DNA from: Sparassis latifolia
Lineage: Eukaryota; Basidiomycota; Agaricomycetes; Polyporales; Sparassidaceae
Direction of reading: 5' to 3'
Assembly: GCA_018466975.1 (NCBI GenBank)
Contig: CM031562.1
Location: forward strand, 3,224,001-3,288,000
Length of the DNA stretch: 64,000 nt
The notes under the pieces were generated by a model. The model was not told where the DNA came from. It saw only the letters and a list, made by a program, of their open reading frames with translations, and searched no databases. The position numbers and the translations under genes were made by a program. Shown here piece after piece: positions 1 through 10,257 of this stretch (position 1 is the stretch's first letter; the number at the start of each line of letters is the position of its first letter).

Positions 1-1896
1 AACAAAGAAATCAGCCCACCGGTCGTGGTAACGTTCAGCTTGCCATAGTACGCCTTCGCAACGACGAGCCAACATATGATGCCGATACTCATACCGCCGA
101 GCGCCCCCGCGAACACCGCGGCCTTCGTTTGCTTGCGCCAAACGACTGTCATGATGATGGGGCCGACTGCTGAAGTGTAGATCGTCCCGGCGAACAGGAA
201 CAACCAATTCAGGGAGAGACCAATTCCGTTCCAAAGGCATGCGATGCAGGACATGATGATAGCCCAGATGGCGACCATAAGATGCGAGACGCGGATGAGT
301 GTCTCCGGCGACGCCTGTCCACCCGGAAGACATGAGCGACCAACGACGTTAAGAAGGATGAGATAAGACATACGTCTGGCTTGAAGTGTATTTGATACAG
401 GTCGAACGTAAGGATGGAGGACGTCGCAATCATCTCGGATGACGCCGCAGATGTGACCGCCATGAAGAGCAAGATCAACTACTTTGCGTGAGATTGTGTA
501 CCAAATAGGGAAACGATATCTTGTCTAACCATTGCGACTGCACCTCCCTTGCCAAGAAGCGTCACGACACCGGCGGGGGCTGAAAGACCCGCATTAATCT
601 GCGCGGACGACAGACCTCCAGGGAAGGGGAAGCTCGGGCCTGTTGAACACGGAAAGCTTAGCTACGCCACGAAAGTCTCATGGACGGGCAACGTACTGTT
701 CGCCAATGCAACCGCAGCCAAACCCATGATCGAGGAGAATGTCAGCGGGACGGCAAACCAGGCGAAGCCACCCAAGAGGTATGCGCGCACGGCAGTCTTC
801 GCCTTGGACGCAATCGCGCGCTGCCAGTATCCCTAAACGGAGGAATGTTGATTAGGGACAAACTTTACTAATTCACCAGGAGAGAATATGGGTAACTTGC
901 CTGGTCTAGCACCACGGTACCGAATCCACCGGTTATCTGAATGATCATGAACATCAAGCCATCTGGATAAGTCGTTCAGTAACTCCCCGATTCGGAGAGC
1001 TTCTTTGGGCGTACTGTTTGACTTTAAAGTAAGATATGACCCTCCTTGATTTCCGTTGACCGGGCGAAGGACAGCCGCTTCTTGCAGGAGATGGTACATT
1101 CCGTCAAGGCCGCCGATCAAATCGGTGTTCGTGTATGTATAGAAAAAGAAATAGAGCTACAAGTTCACAGCCGTGGATCAGCCAAGGTGTTCTCGATCGA
1201 TGAAAAGTATAACTTACGATAATTATCATCAAAATCATCGTGTGCACGAAGTCACCTGAAAGCTCTTCGTTTTAGTCGATCGTGAAACATCATGTACAGT
1301 GCAAACTTACACAGAAAGGTGGCTCGAAGTCCGCCCAGAATGACATAAATCATGACTCCTAAAGGGATAAGAAAATTCGAAGCGTAGATGTTCATTCCAG
1401 TAAAGGCATTCACGACGGCACTACCACCGAGCAGTAACATGCTGGAGACGATGAGGTTGGTGACGAGACCATACGTCACAAACATGAAGTGGGCGGCACT
1501 GCCGTAGCGCGCCTGCACGATCTCGAGGTAGGTATGGCAGTACGGCGCGATCATCTTCACGCGGACAGCAAGGATTGCCATAATGAATATCTGCATAGTC
1601 GCGCCTGCCGCGTAGTAGTAACCGCCACACAATCCCCATTCATACGTCACCGTCGAGCTCTGGAGAAGAGTCGCGGCCCACGTCCAAGCAGAAACGATGC
1701 CCGAAGCGATGAGACCCGGCTTGACGGAGCGCGATGCGGTATTGAACTCCTCCGAGGCGTTGGTCTTGAAAGTCGTGTATCGGTTCTGCAGATAGGACAG
1801 ACCCATCATGATAATGGCGAAGACGAAGCCGATACCGAGAACGACTCCATAGCCGACGCCCTGGGTCAAGACTCGGGCTCCTTCAGTATTCGACAT
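1..1896 (-). CDS. DUR3: Urea active transporter (SSS family), 3' end beyond window
   Basis: Plasma-membrane sodium/solute-symporter-family protein, expected to import urea (and possibly polyamines). The first exon (1896-1311) encodes an N-terminus with several hydrophobic segments and the family signature around WAATLLQSS. Joined exons read 1255-1218, 1156-1015, 962-901, 832-697, 639-530, 478-374 and 314 to the window edge. They give uninterrupted family-like sequence, including the segments VVLDQGYWQRAIAS, LLGKGGAVAM and SSEMIATSSILTFDLY. The intron at 900-833 has a GC donor (CAG|GCAAGT); all others are GT-AG. The gene lies upstream of, and in the same direction as, USE1. Paired GATA sites upstream fit nitrogen control. 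The C-terminal membrane segments are missing only because the window ends. Identification is from recalled family sequence and is strong; the substrate is inferred. Confidence 0.92.
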
Positions 1897-2016
1897 AGCT
1901 GTGGAAACAGCGGTAGAAGAGAAGTGCGGAGGTGCAAGGACGAAGCATGAGAAGGTCGAACGCTGCAGCTAAAAGGCTGGTTCAGGGCTCACGGAGTCCG
2001 ACTCGGAGTCTTGCAT

Positions 2017-2039
2017 GATAAGCAGAGAGACTTCTTATC
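2017..2039. promoter_or_regulatory. Paired GATA-factor sites upstream of DUR3
   Basis: GATAAG at 2017-2022 and its reverse complement CTTATC at 2034-2039 lie 121-143 bp upstream of the DUR3 start codon, separated by 11 bp. Fungal urea permeases are usually under nitrogen-catabolite control by GATA factors (AreA/Gln3 type), so the pair is a plausible activator site. The sites are seen; their function is inferred. Confidence 0.5.
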
Positions 2040-3209
2040 GAGGGTGGACGACTTCCATAGATAATCTGTAGCAATCATCCTTGCGGAACGTGCAGTGTGA
2101 TTAGAGCATTCTTTCCTCCCATTCAGAGATTTGCTGATAGTTCTGGAGTAAACGCGGTTAGTAAAGTGTCAGAAAGGGCCAGCCTTGGCAAATTTTCCAA
2201 GAGACACTTGCAGATGACCTTCGAAATGTAGTTAAATGAGTAGTTGACCTCTCGATGCCAAGCCCCCACCTGGAGTGGACTCACACGAGCGACTTGGACG
2301 TGTCTCACGTAGAAATTGAAATCTATTTTGGGACAGATAGTACTTCCGCATGCCATATCCGGAAACGTGGAATGCGAGGTGCAGGCGCTGGCCTTTGTAC
2401 TCCTCGCGGAGCCCGTAACGTTGTTATCTACCAGTCCCAAATATACGCACTTACCTTGGCACAGCAACCGTAATTCTCATTCTTCATGCGAGATCGCCTG
2501 TCGGAGGGCCGTAATACGACGACGCTATCGCTTGACCCGGAGAATTCGAGACGTTGATGGCGCAGGTCATCGACCGACTTCTCTTCGAATCTACCTTATC
2601 TTGGAGAAGAGCTGTTCAGAGTGTTGCTCAGCCTTCTATGCACGTGTGGAAAGCTCACGGATCTGCTTAAGTGATTGTCACTCAGTCTCACGTAGACGCC
2701 GCGGTTCAACATGGGCGAACAAACCACAAGTGAAGGATCCTGATGGATTCCTATGCTGTATCAGCAATAAGACTCAGATACACGCAGTCTGAAAGTTGTT
2801 CAAAATACTCATCTGAGACTGAACGTCCAGCTTTGCGAATGTCCCAGCTCGATCTTGACCTGCGGTAGTTTGTGCGTCAAGCAGATCGCAAACCGGCGCA
2901 ACGAGGCTGCGATTGGACAAATGTACTACTTATCAGTGTGGGGTTCTTTGCCGTCATCGATACCTCCTTTCCCGCAAGAGATGCTGTAACTGCGGCGAGA
3001 ACATGGTCAATGAAATATGCAACACCTTCGGAACAAGACTGTCTTTGCCACCCCTGGTCTACAATGATCATTGACGCTTGGGCGTGCAGCAGTCCACCGT
3101 TAATTAAGTCGACGGGTTCAATACACGTGTACCGGCTCTTAACCGTCACGGAAAGTTTTAGATGAAAAGCGTCCATGAAATGTAACGCGATAATACGCGC
3201 CAAGGTGTC
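2040..3209. other. Intergenic, no gene recognised
   Basis: This 1.2-kb stretch separates the DUR3 start from the USE1 stop. Open frames here are short, overlap on both strands and lack recognisable domains or splice-supported continuation. It should hold the DUR3 promoter and the USE1 3' untranslated region. Confidence 0.5.
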
Positions 3210-4400
3210 CTAGGTGATCCTGATCACGAGGAACGTCAATACAAACGCAATGAGCACCACCACCAGACTGGAGATCACGATCCACGTCGTGCTCCAGGTC
3301 TTGCCTCCCACTACCTTCAAACGCCCACGCTCTCTGGTCATGACTTCGTGATTGCGCTCAATCTTCTCCTGCGCAGCAAGCACGACGGCCTTGTCCGCCT
3401 CGAGTGAGCCGGAGAAGTGCAGCGCGTTTCGCTTAAGCTGTGTCGCCATCTGTGCGAGCTGTGCGGAGAGTTCCTCGTGTACCGCGGCGGAATTCTGAAG
3501 GAATGCAGGAGTCGGTGTAAGATTGGACGTGCTTGTGGTAGCTTTCGCTGGAGTGGGAGTAGGTGCGAAAGACGGTGGGAGGATGGTCCCTAACGATTCA
3601 ACCGGGGGATGATGTAGTACAGGCTCGTCGGATGGGGACAACAGCAGATCTTGCGCAGAGAGAGGTACTGCAAGTTCGCTTGATAAACCTGGCGAGCACT
3701 GCGGCTGCATCGGCTCCAAGCTTAGACGAGGTATATCTGTAGGTGCCGAGGGAATGGGTAATGATGGTAAGATGGCCTCCGGACGTATCGCTTTAAGTGA
3801 GACGCGCTATAACATGATCAGTATGCAAGTTCTCGCAACACAACAGAAGTATAAAATTTTCGAACTTCGTGACGGGGATCGATCATTAGCTCCGATTTAA
3901 TGTCACAGGATGAGGTCGATTTCGAGTCAAGCGTAGCCAACTTATAATGAATACGGAGACAATGGAATTACCTTGTCCACTTCCAAGACCGTATTCTCGA
4001 GACGGTCCAAAGTGCGTCGCATCTCCTCATACCGTTGAAACATAGCGCTAAAGCGGGAACCACGAAGTTGAGTGCAACCACGAACCATGCATTTAGCGGA
4101 GGCACGCACGCATTGTCCAAATCCTCGTTTAGCTCCGCGTTCTTGAGCAGCTTGCGCGCATGTCTCAATTTCTGCCAAACAAATAGATACATAGCATTCC
4201 TACGATCCTCGCCTGGCGCCGGTCAGCGAACAGGGAGTATTACCCACCTGCAATGTGCCGCGAGTCTTTATCCATGTGGGAGGTAGACCGTGACGGTCGT
4301 CGGTCCAATCCTCACTAGCAACCGTCTTCTCTAGCCTTCGAACCAGCCTGGCGAGGTTTATTCTGTCATGAACTGTCTGTTCTGAATCATTCTCGTTCAT
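3210..4400 (-). CDS. USE1: Use1-type SNARE protein (ER-Golgi retrograde traffic)
   Basis: Tail-anchored SNARE of the ER that mediates fusion of Golgi-derived retrograde vesicles. Four exons fit: 4400-4248, 4171-4110, 4047-3972 and 3806-3210. The N-terminus INLARLVRRLEKTVASEDW and the following RHARKLLKNAELNEDLDNA segment match the Use1 pattern. A proline/serine-rich linker follows. The coiled SNARE-like helix HEELSAQLAQMATQLKRNAL ... EADKAVVLAAQEKIERNHEV leads into a C-terminal membrane anchor of about 20 residues (IVISSLVVVLIAFVLTFLVI) three residues before the stop, as expected for a tail-anchored protein. The reading is about 295 residues. The intron at 3971-3807 is long (165 bp) for this locus and contains an open stretch near 3865-3930, so an extra exon is possible. 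The gene is divergent from the short-chain dehydrogenase at 4717. Confidence 0.88.
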
Positions 4401-4716
4401 CTTCGTGAGCTCGTTGTCGACGTGGACGTTTTCGATGCACTCAGTCCGAGTCAGCCAGTCGAGTCGTGGCGGAAACGGAGAGCGCTTTGCACGTGCACGG
4501 TCCGGTGCGGAGTTCGACTGCCTCGCAAAAGCTGCTCTGGCCCAGCTGGGATGCCCTCACATCTGTGCCATGGGGACTCGTCACCAGAAGCCGTCGAGTA
4601 ATTTGCGCTTGCCGACACGCAACGTCATTCGCGGCATGGAGGCTCTAACTTCGTACATATATACGTATCGCTGTCGTGTACCACCGACTGTGAGCCTACT
4701 TCATCTCTAGTGTAAA

Positions 4717-6191
4717 ATGGGTAGTGCATTTTCTGCTCTCGATGCCCGGCTAAACTTCAGCAATACCATGACTGCCCTACGGCACTCCTTCCCCTCGAAA
4801 CCCACTTTCAGTACAGACCAAATTCCTGACCTCGCAGGTCAGATAATAATCGTAACTGGTGCGCCCCGTGATTCATTCGGTCCCGCATGTGCTTATAAGT
4901 GGATTTCAGGAGCGAATACCGGAATTGGCAAGGAAACCGTTCGGGTATGTCGGCTTTCATTGGACGACCATATGTCGTGGCTGAGTCTCGAAACTGTAGA
5001 GACTCCTCGAACACAACGCCAAGGTCTACCTAGCAGCGCGGAACAAGGACAAAGCCGAAGCCGCCATTAGGGACCTGAAAGAGCTGACTGGAAAAGAGGC
5101 AATATTTTTGGAGTTAGACTTGGCCAGCTTCGCCTCCGTTCGCAAGGCTGCCGCGGAATTCCTCAGGTGTGTCTTATCTCTGCATTTGCGTACAGTTTCT
5201 CATGTGTTTCCGTACAGTAAAGAGAAGGAACTGCATGTCCTCTTCAACAACGCGTAAGCCTCGAAGCCTTCTGTAATTATCTAGCCATTCATATTTTGGT
5301 GGGGAAAGGGGTGTCAACGGGTGTCCCATGAGTTTCCTAACGGTCGAAGGGTACGACATGCAGTTTGGAACCAACGTAATTGGTATATACGTCGACACCT
5401 AAAACCTTCACTATTTTTCACCCGATTTCGTCCAGGACATTACCTATTCACGAAGCTCCTAATACCTGCTCTTGTCGCTGGGAAAGAAACTTCACCTGAC
5501 CATCATACCCGCATAATCCACACGTCGTCAGGAGGGGCATATCTCTCTACGATGGATTTCGACACGTTCGTACCCGGGCCGGCAAGGTCAAAATTATCTC
5601 CGACCAATCTCTACACCCAAAGTAAATTTGTGCGTTTATCATTTTCCTGAGATCGAGGCCATGCTCATCGTGCTGTCTTGGATATCAGGCAAACGTAGTA
5701 GTAGCACGACAATTTGCGAAGCGCTATGCAGATCAAGGTATTGTCTCTATGGCCGTTGATCCAGGTTTGTTCCGCACTGGCGGTTGAATGGCGTCTTTGA
5801 TAATATTTTTTCGTGACATTAAAGGTAGCATCCGGACAGACATGCAGCGCTATCATTCGTCATTCTCTCAGAAGATCGGCGTGCGCACACTTCTTGAATC
5901 TTGTTTACAGCAATAATTAATATCCTCTGTTTCTGTAGGATTTCATTTTTGCGCCCGTCTGGCTGGGTGCCCTCACCCAGCTATACGCAGGTACAATGCC
6001 AGTGGCGGTGAGCCACAACGGCGAGGTTTGTTCTTGTTTATCATCCGAATTCGTACTGTTCGTTCATACTGACGTTGTTCGTAGTTCTTGATTCCGTATG
6101 CGCGAGTCGGCGTCTGCAGAAATGAGGCATACGACGATGCCTCGGTGAACGCCTGTGGAATTGGCTTGAAGAACAGGTCACCGCTAAGTAG
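4717..6191 (+). CDS. Short-chain dehydrogenase/reductase (retinol-dehydrogenase-like), C-terminus frameshifted
   Basis: NAD(P)-dependent oxidoreductase of the classical SDR fold; substrate unknown. Ten exons: 4717-4858, 4910-4944, 5000-5166, 5218-5253, 5309-5382, 5436-5629, 5689-5764, 5825-5880, 5939-6025 and 6085-6191. Joined, they show the cofactor motif TGANTGIG, the motif NNAG, the catalytic serine in IIHTSSGG and the active-site YxxxK as YTQSK. The VDPG-S-I-R-T turn follows. In the last exon the frame FLIPYARVGVCRNEAYDDA stays open on a non-family tail to 6270. Moving frame by one base at about 6142-6144 gives the family-like end GERLWNWLEEQ and a stop at 6189-6191. A 1-nt deletion, either real or an assembly error, is the simplest reading. 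If real, the protein has an altered C-terminus of similar length but probably keeps its active site. Confidence 0.85.
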
Positions 6192-7421
6192 AGTGTCTGA
6201 CCAGGGCATGTCTCACACCCGCCTCCCTACTGAGCACCTCCCTTTTTTCCCGATTATTGCAGCCTATTGAGGTCATGTGTTACGACAGTGGCTACGTTAT
6301 ATATTCTGCATTTCTACAAGTTTAAGGCTCTGGGCCCGATACCACGTACACGTTCCGCATTTGGCTCTGTCCAGGAATTATCGATATGTCTGCAAAGTCC
6401 CATCCCCTCACTAACTGCGCGCTCGAGTACACGTCTTTCCATGACTGTCTCTCCTGAAGTATCTACGGATACCTGTGTCACCAGTTCCGACGACGCAAAA
6501 GACAGTCAAATCACTAGATTCATGCGAGGTGGACTCACATGCGCGAGGATGCAAGATATGCCGGGTAACCCTAGCTGCCACTTTGTTACTTTAGAGCTTC
6601 GTCGAGAACAATAACCGGGAATCCTTTAAAGAATCCTGGACACACATGTTCGGCCACGGCCGACTATATTCGGCGATGTTTCCTAGCCTTCGGACTAACA
6701 GACCTGGGAGCGGATATTCGACCATTGGAGTTTCCTCCGCAGCTCTCCGGCTGAGCAACACCGCCGCCTTTCCGCTATCGGAGCTTGCATCTCTGCAGCA
6801 AAATAAAAGGATGGCAACCAAATCCATGGAGGCGGGGTACATGCGGCTAGTCCCCCCAGGCAGAGTAGACACTCTGCTTCAATCTTCGTGCTTCAGAATA
6901 TCCGTGTCTGACCATACATCCAAACACAACGACGACTGCTCCACACAATACAGCAGGTATATATGGGGCATGGAGCTTGACCAGATATTCCACAGTGAAT
7001 TTGGACGGCGGACATCCCGTCCTCTACGCCCGTACAAGTGGCGAGACATTCTTTGCATGACTGGTAAGAGTAGCAGTGTTCAGTGTACGTCAATGTGGTA
7101 GTTGTAAATTGATAGGCATCTTGTCAGCCAGAGCACGAGCCACGGCCCAACATATCTCTTGCAATTTGCCCTGGTTCTGCAGAGGACACGTCGTGGGAAA
7201 TGGCGAGGGATGTTTGACACGCTAAGATTCAAGTCTCCAAACGATACTCCTTGTTTTGAGTTGCTTGGGGTATGATAGGAATACCAATATTGGCAAGCCG
7301 ATGCGGAAGGACGTTTAGGTGCAACTTTGAGAGAAGCGCCCGAAGGCGGCGGCACCACTCCTAAGTGCCAGTGTCTACCTCTGGTTACAACTTACAAAAG
7401 TCCGCCATTCTGTTTACCAAT
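6192..7421. other. Intergenic or unrecognised region
   Basis: Open frames of 90-150 codons occur on both strands (for example 6646-7101 on plus and 7080-7358 on minus), but none shows a domain I recognise or clear splice-joined extension. It may hold a decayed or lineage-specific gene. No function can be supported. Confidence 0.4.
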
Positions 7422-9940
7422 ATGTCAGACACGTCGCAATTCGAGATGAACATCGCATACGACATTCTCTGCTCAATTGTTGACCATCCCACAATGTTGA
7501 GCGTTCCTGTCCGCACAGGCATGCAGTGGGCAGAGCTAGCGACTGAGATTGCACAGCATCCCCTAGTAGTATGGGGTATCGGAGCTCCTTTAGACCTGTA
7601 CAAGCTGGTAGGTTGTATATTGTACATTGTTGTTCTTGTGCCTTTAACCTTTTTGCAGCGTGCGCCGACTCCTGTGGATGAGCTCCAGCAAGGATTACAG
7701 ATAGGAGGCGTGGAAGATATCGCTGACAAAGTCAGATCTTTCGCCGAAGTACCGCATGACATGACCCAGTTTCCCGGGATAAAGTGCATGTCGTCGTCGT
7801 CGTGAGTCCACCGAGAAAGATAGCCGAAGGTCAGTGAAGCAGTCCATCTGTCCGTCGTGGAAGGCTCAATATCATTTGTACCTTGTCGCAGAGTTACCCC
7901 GCGGTGAGTGCTCCCGAGGTTTTGTGATAACGGTTCTGAATTCAGCATCATACCAGTCAACCAACCGGCTCAACAACAGTCAGCACTGGTTAAACTGTTA
8001 CAAGTCGTCGTCGAAATACCCAACAAATGGTCGATGAATGACGTTATCAACAATGGCGGTGTCTTCTTGGATCGTAGTCATCCGGATTCGCAGAACATGG
8101 TGGAGATAGTCAACAGGTTGAAGGCGAAACGGACGTATCAGGTGACGCACTCTGATCCTTGGCGCCTCCGAGTGCAACCTGATAATCGACCAATCTTTAG
8201 CAAGACTATAATAGCCCCGCCTTTCAGAATGTCAGATCCCTTTCTCATTTCTCCCAATCATTCATGTCCGTCGTGGGATCACCCGGGACAGCGAAGACTG
8301 ACAACGAATTCGAGACATTCTATCTTGTCCTCCGGCGCTTTAGCAACGATGCGCCCCTGGTGCGAGAGGACACATCCTCATCCTTGAAAGCGAGCAGTTT
8401 CAAGGTGTATTTCATCCATTCTCCTTTCTTCTCTGGCAGTACCCAGAGTGATGCTTTACAGTATAAGGAGTAAGTGATACCACTTGAGAGCATGCCAGAC
8501 TAATGATTCACTTTCAGACAATCGTGCTGGCAATTTCCGATGTTTGTTATGATGCATGACAAACCAGGCTACAAGCGAAAGTTTCACCCGAACAGCGATT
8601 TCAGAGTCGTCCTCCGCGGATTCCAATGCCCTGTTATCCTGTCACAAGTTGTTTCACAGAATAACGAAATTGACCGATATCGCATGTTAGTGGAAGCTAT
8701 CGTTGCTGCACGTGTGGGCAAATATCTCTTGAAGGCTACTTCTCAGAAGCAGTTTTTTGTGATTGCAATTTACCTCACAGCTTCTCTGCAAGTGAATAGG
8801 TATATTGTGAGCGAAGACTCATCACCACAGGTAAGAGTGAAACATCTCGTCTCCATTGCATCCCAAGCTCTGATGAGGGTCAGTCTCCAGAAGATCAATA
8901 TCGAGCACGAAACCTTTGACCTCTGTGATCCAAGTCGGGCAGCTGAGTTCCTCCGGGAAATGTACAACTTGAAGTCATTACTGGATGAGCTTGCAGTGGA
9001 GCTTGATGTGAAGAAATGTGCCCATTTGCAGGAGATTGAGGAGGCTGCATCGAAGATGCTTTCCCTTCCCCGGCTGGACCACCTGCCACCAGCAGAATCT
9101 CTGAGAACAGCGGAAGAATATGATGAATCAATGGAGCCCAGTGATGACATAGGCGTATTCAATACCGATGTCGTTCGTTCTGTTCTCAACCAGGCAAACT
9201 GCAAGATCGACTTCGTCGGATATGGGGTATGTTTGCAGAATCTGTTATGTGCACACTTCTGTATGAACCGAAGTTCTTTCCAGTATCCCCATGTAGCTTC
9301 CGTTGTCCGAAAGGATGCTCGTGAAACTTCGGCCGGATTCCTCAAGTTTGTCAAAGATGGAAATGCAGAAGTAGAAATCCTGCAATATCTCTCTCGGATT
9401 GATTCGCCCGCCAACCATACCATTCGCCCCGTTCGTGTCTGGCCTATAGAAGGAGGCATGATTATTTCAATGCCCCTTGGAGGTGGCTGGATCACTTACC
9501 TCGATCTCAATGCACATCTTTGGGGAGCTTCGCAACAACTGTTCGAAGCTGTCGGATTTATGCACGATCATGGTGTGGCACACATGGACCTCAAACCGGG
9601 GAACATTGTTATCCCCCCCATCTACGGAAGGCTGTCTATCATTGACTTCAGCATTGCTGAGCGCGTCAGAGGTCCAGGATACAAACTGAAGGGTTACGCA
9701 GGCACGAGAGGTTATACCGCTCCCGAGGTCGGTCGAGTGGCTTATTGCCCTATCCGCGCAGACCTGTGGTCGTGCGGTAAAGTGATTGAAGAGCTTTGTG
9801 AGGGTGTCAAACTATCTTTCGCTCGTACGTGGCTACGTCAGGTCAGCACGCGCCTTATGGACAACGATCCAGACAAGAGGCCGATGATGACGGAGATCCT
9901 TCAGGCCATGTCGAAGGTTGGCAGTAACAGTGAGCACTAG
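7422..9940 (+). CDS. Protein kinase-like protein with long unknown N-terminal region
   Basis: The C-terminal third is a protein kinase fold. A lysine lies in AGFLKFVKDG followed by the helix-C glutamate in AEVEILQYL. The catalytic loop is HMDLKPGN, the metal motif is IIDFS (DFS instead of DFG), and the activation segment ends TAPEV. Conserved positions continue as RADLWSCGKV and DNDPDKRP. Exon 1 (7422-7607) and exon 2 (7659-7801) are clear. Smaller exons follow at about 7880-8130 and 8265-8470, then a long last exon from about 8519. A 57-bp GT-AG intron (9225-9281) lies inside the last open frame without breaking it. The middle region has a weak P-loop-like GSPGTAKT near 8270. The N-terminal 450 or so residues match nothing I can name. 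HRD, Asn and DF-Asp are present, so activity is possible. Confidence 0.75.
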
Positions 9941-10257
9941 CTCGAGCGTCAGATCGGTGTAGTTGTCGAAGGCCGGATCAGTAGTGTTGAGTGCATACAA
10001 GTAGATTAGCAGCTGTGAATGCCCTACAGTAATCACTGGATTTTGCTTGTGAACATATCGCGTATTGACGACGCCTCGACTTGGACATCTCAGAGCTGGA
10101 CAGGACCGCTATCTGGCCGTCACTCGACGCCGCGGTACAGTATCTTTCCACACACGGCCACACACGGTCACTTCTATGCTTCTTTGCAATTATAATTGGA
10201 CTGGAGAGACTTCCAGAGTCTACCATTACGTGGAATCCCACTGATTCATCACCAGGA
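9941..10257. other. Short intergenic gap
   Basis: 317 bp between the kinase stop and the TRS65 start codon, on the same strand. It should contain the kinase 3' end and the TRS65 promoter. No specific element was recognised. Confidence 0.5.
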
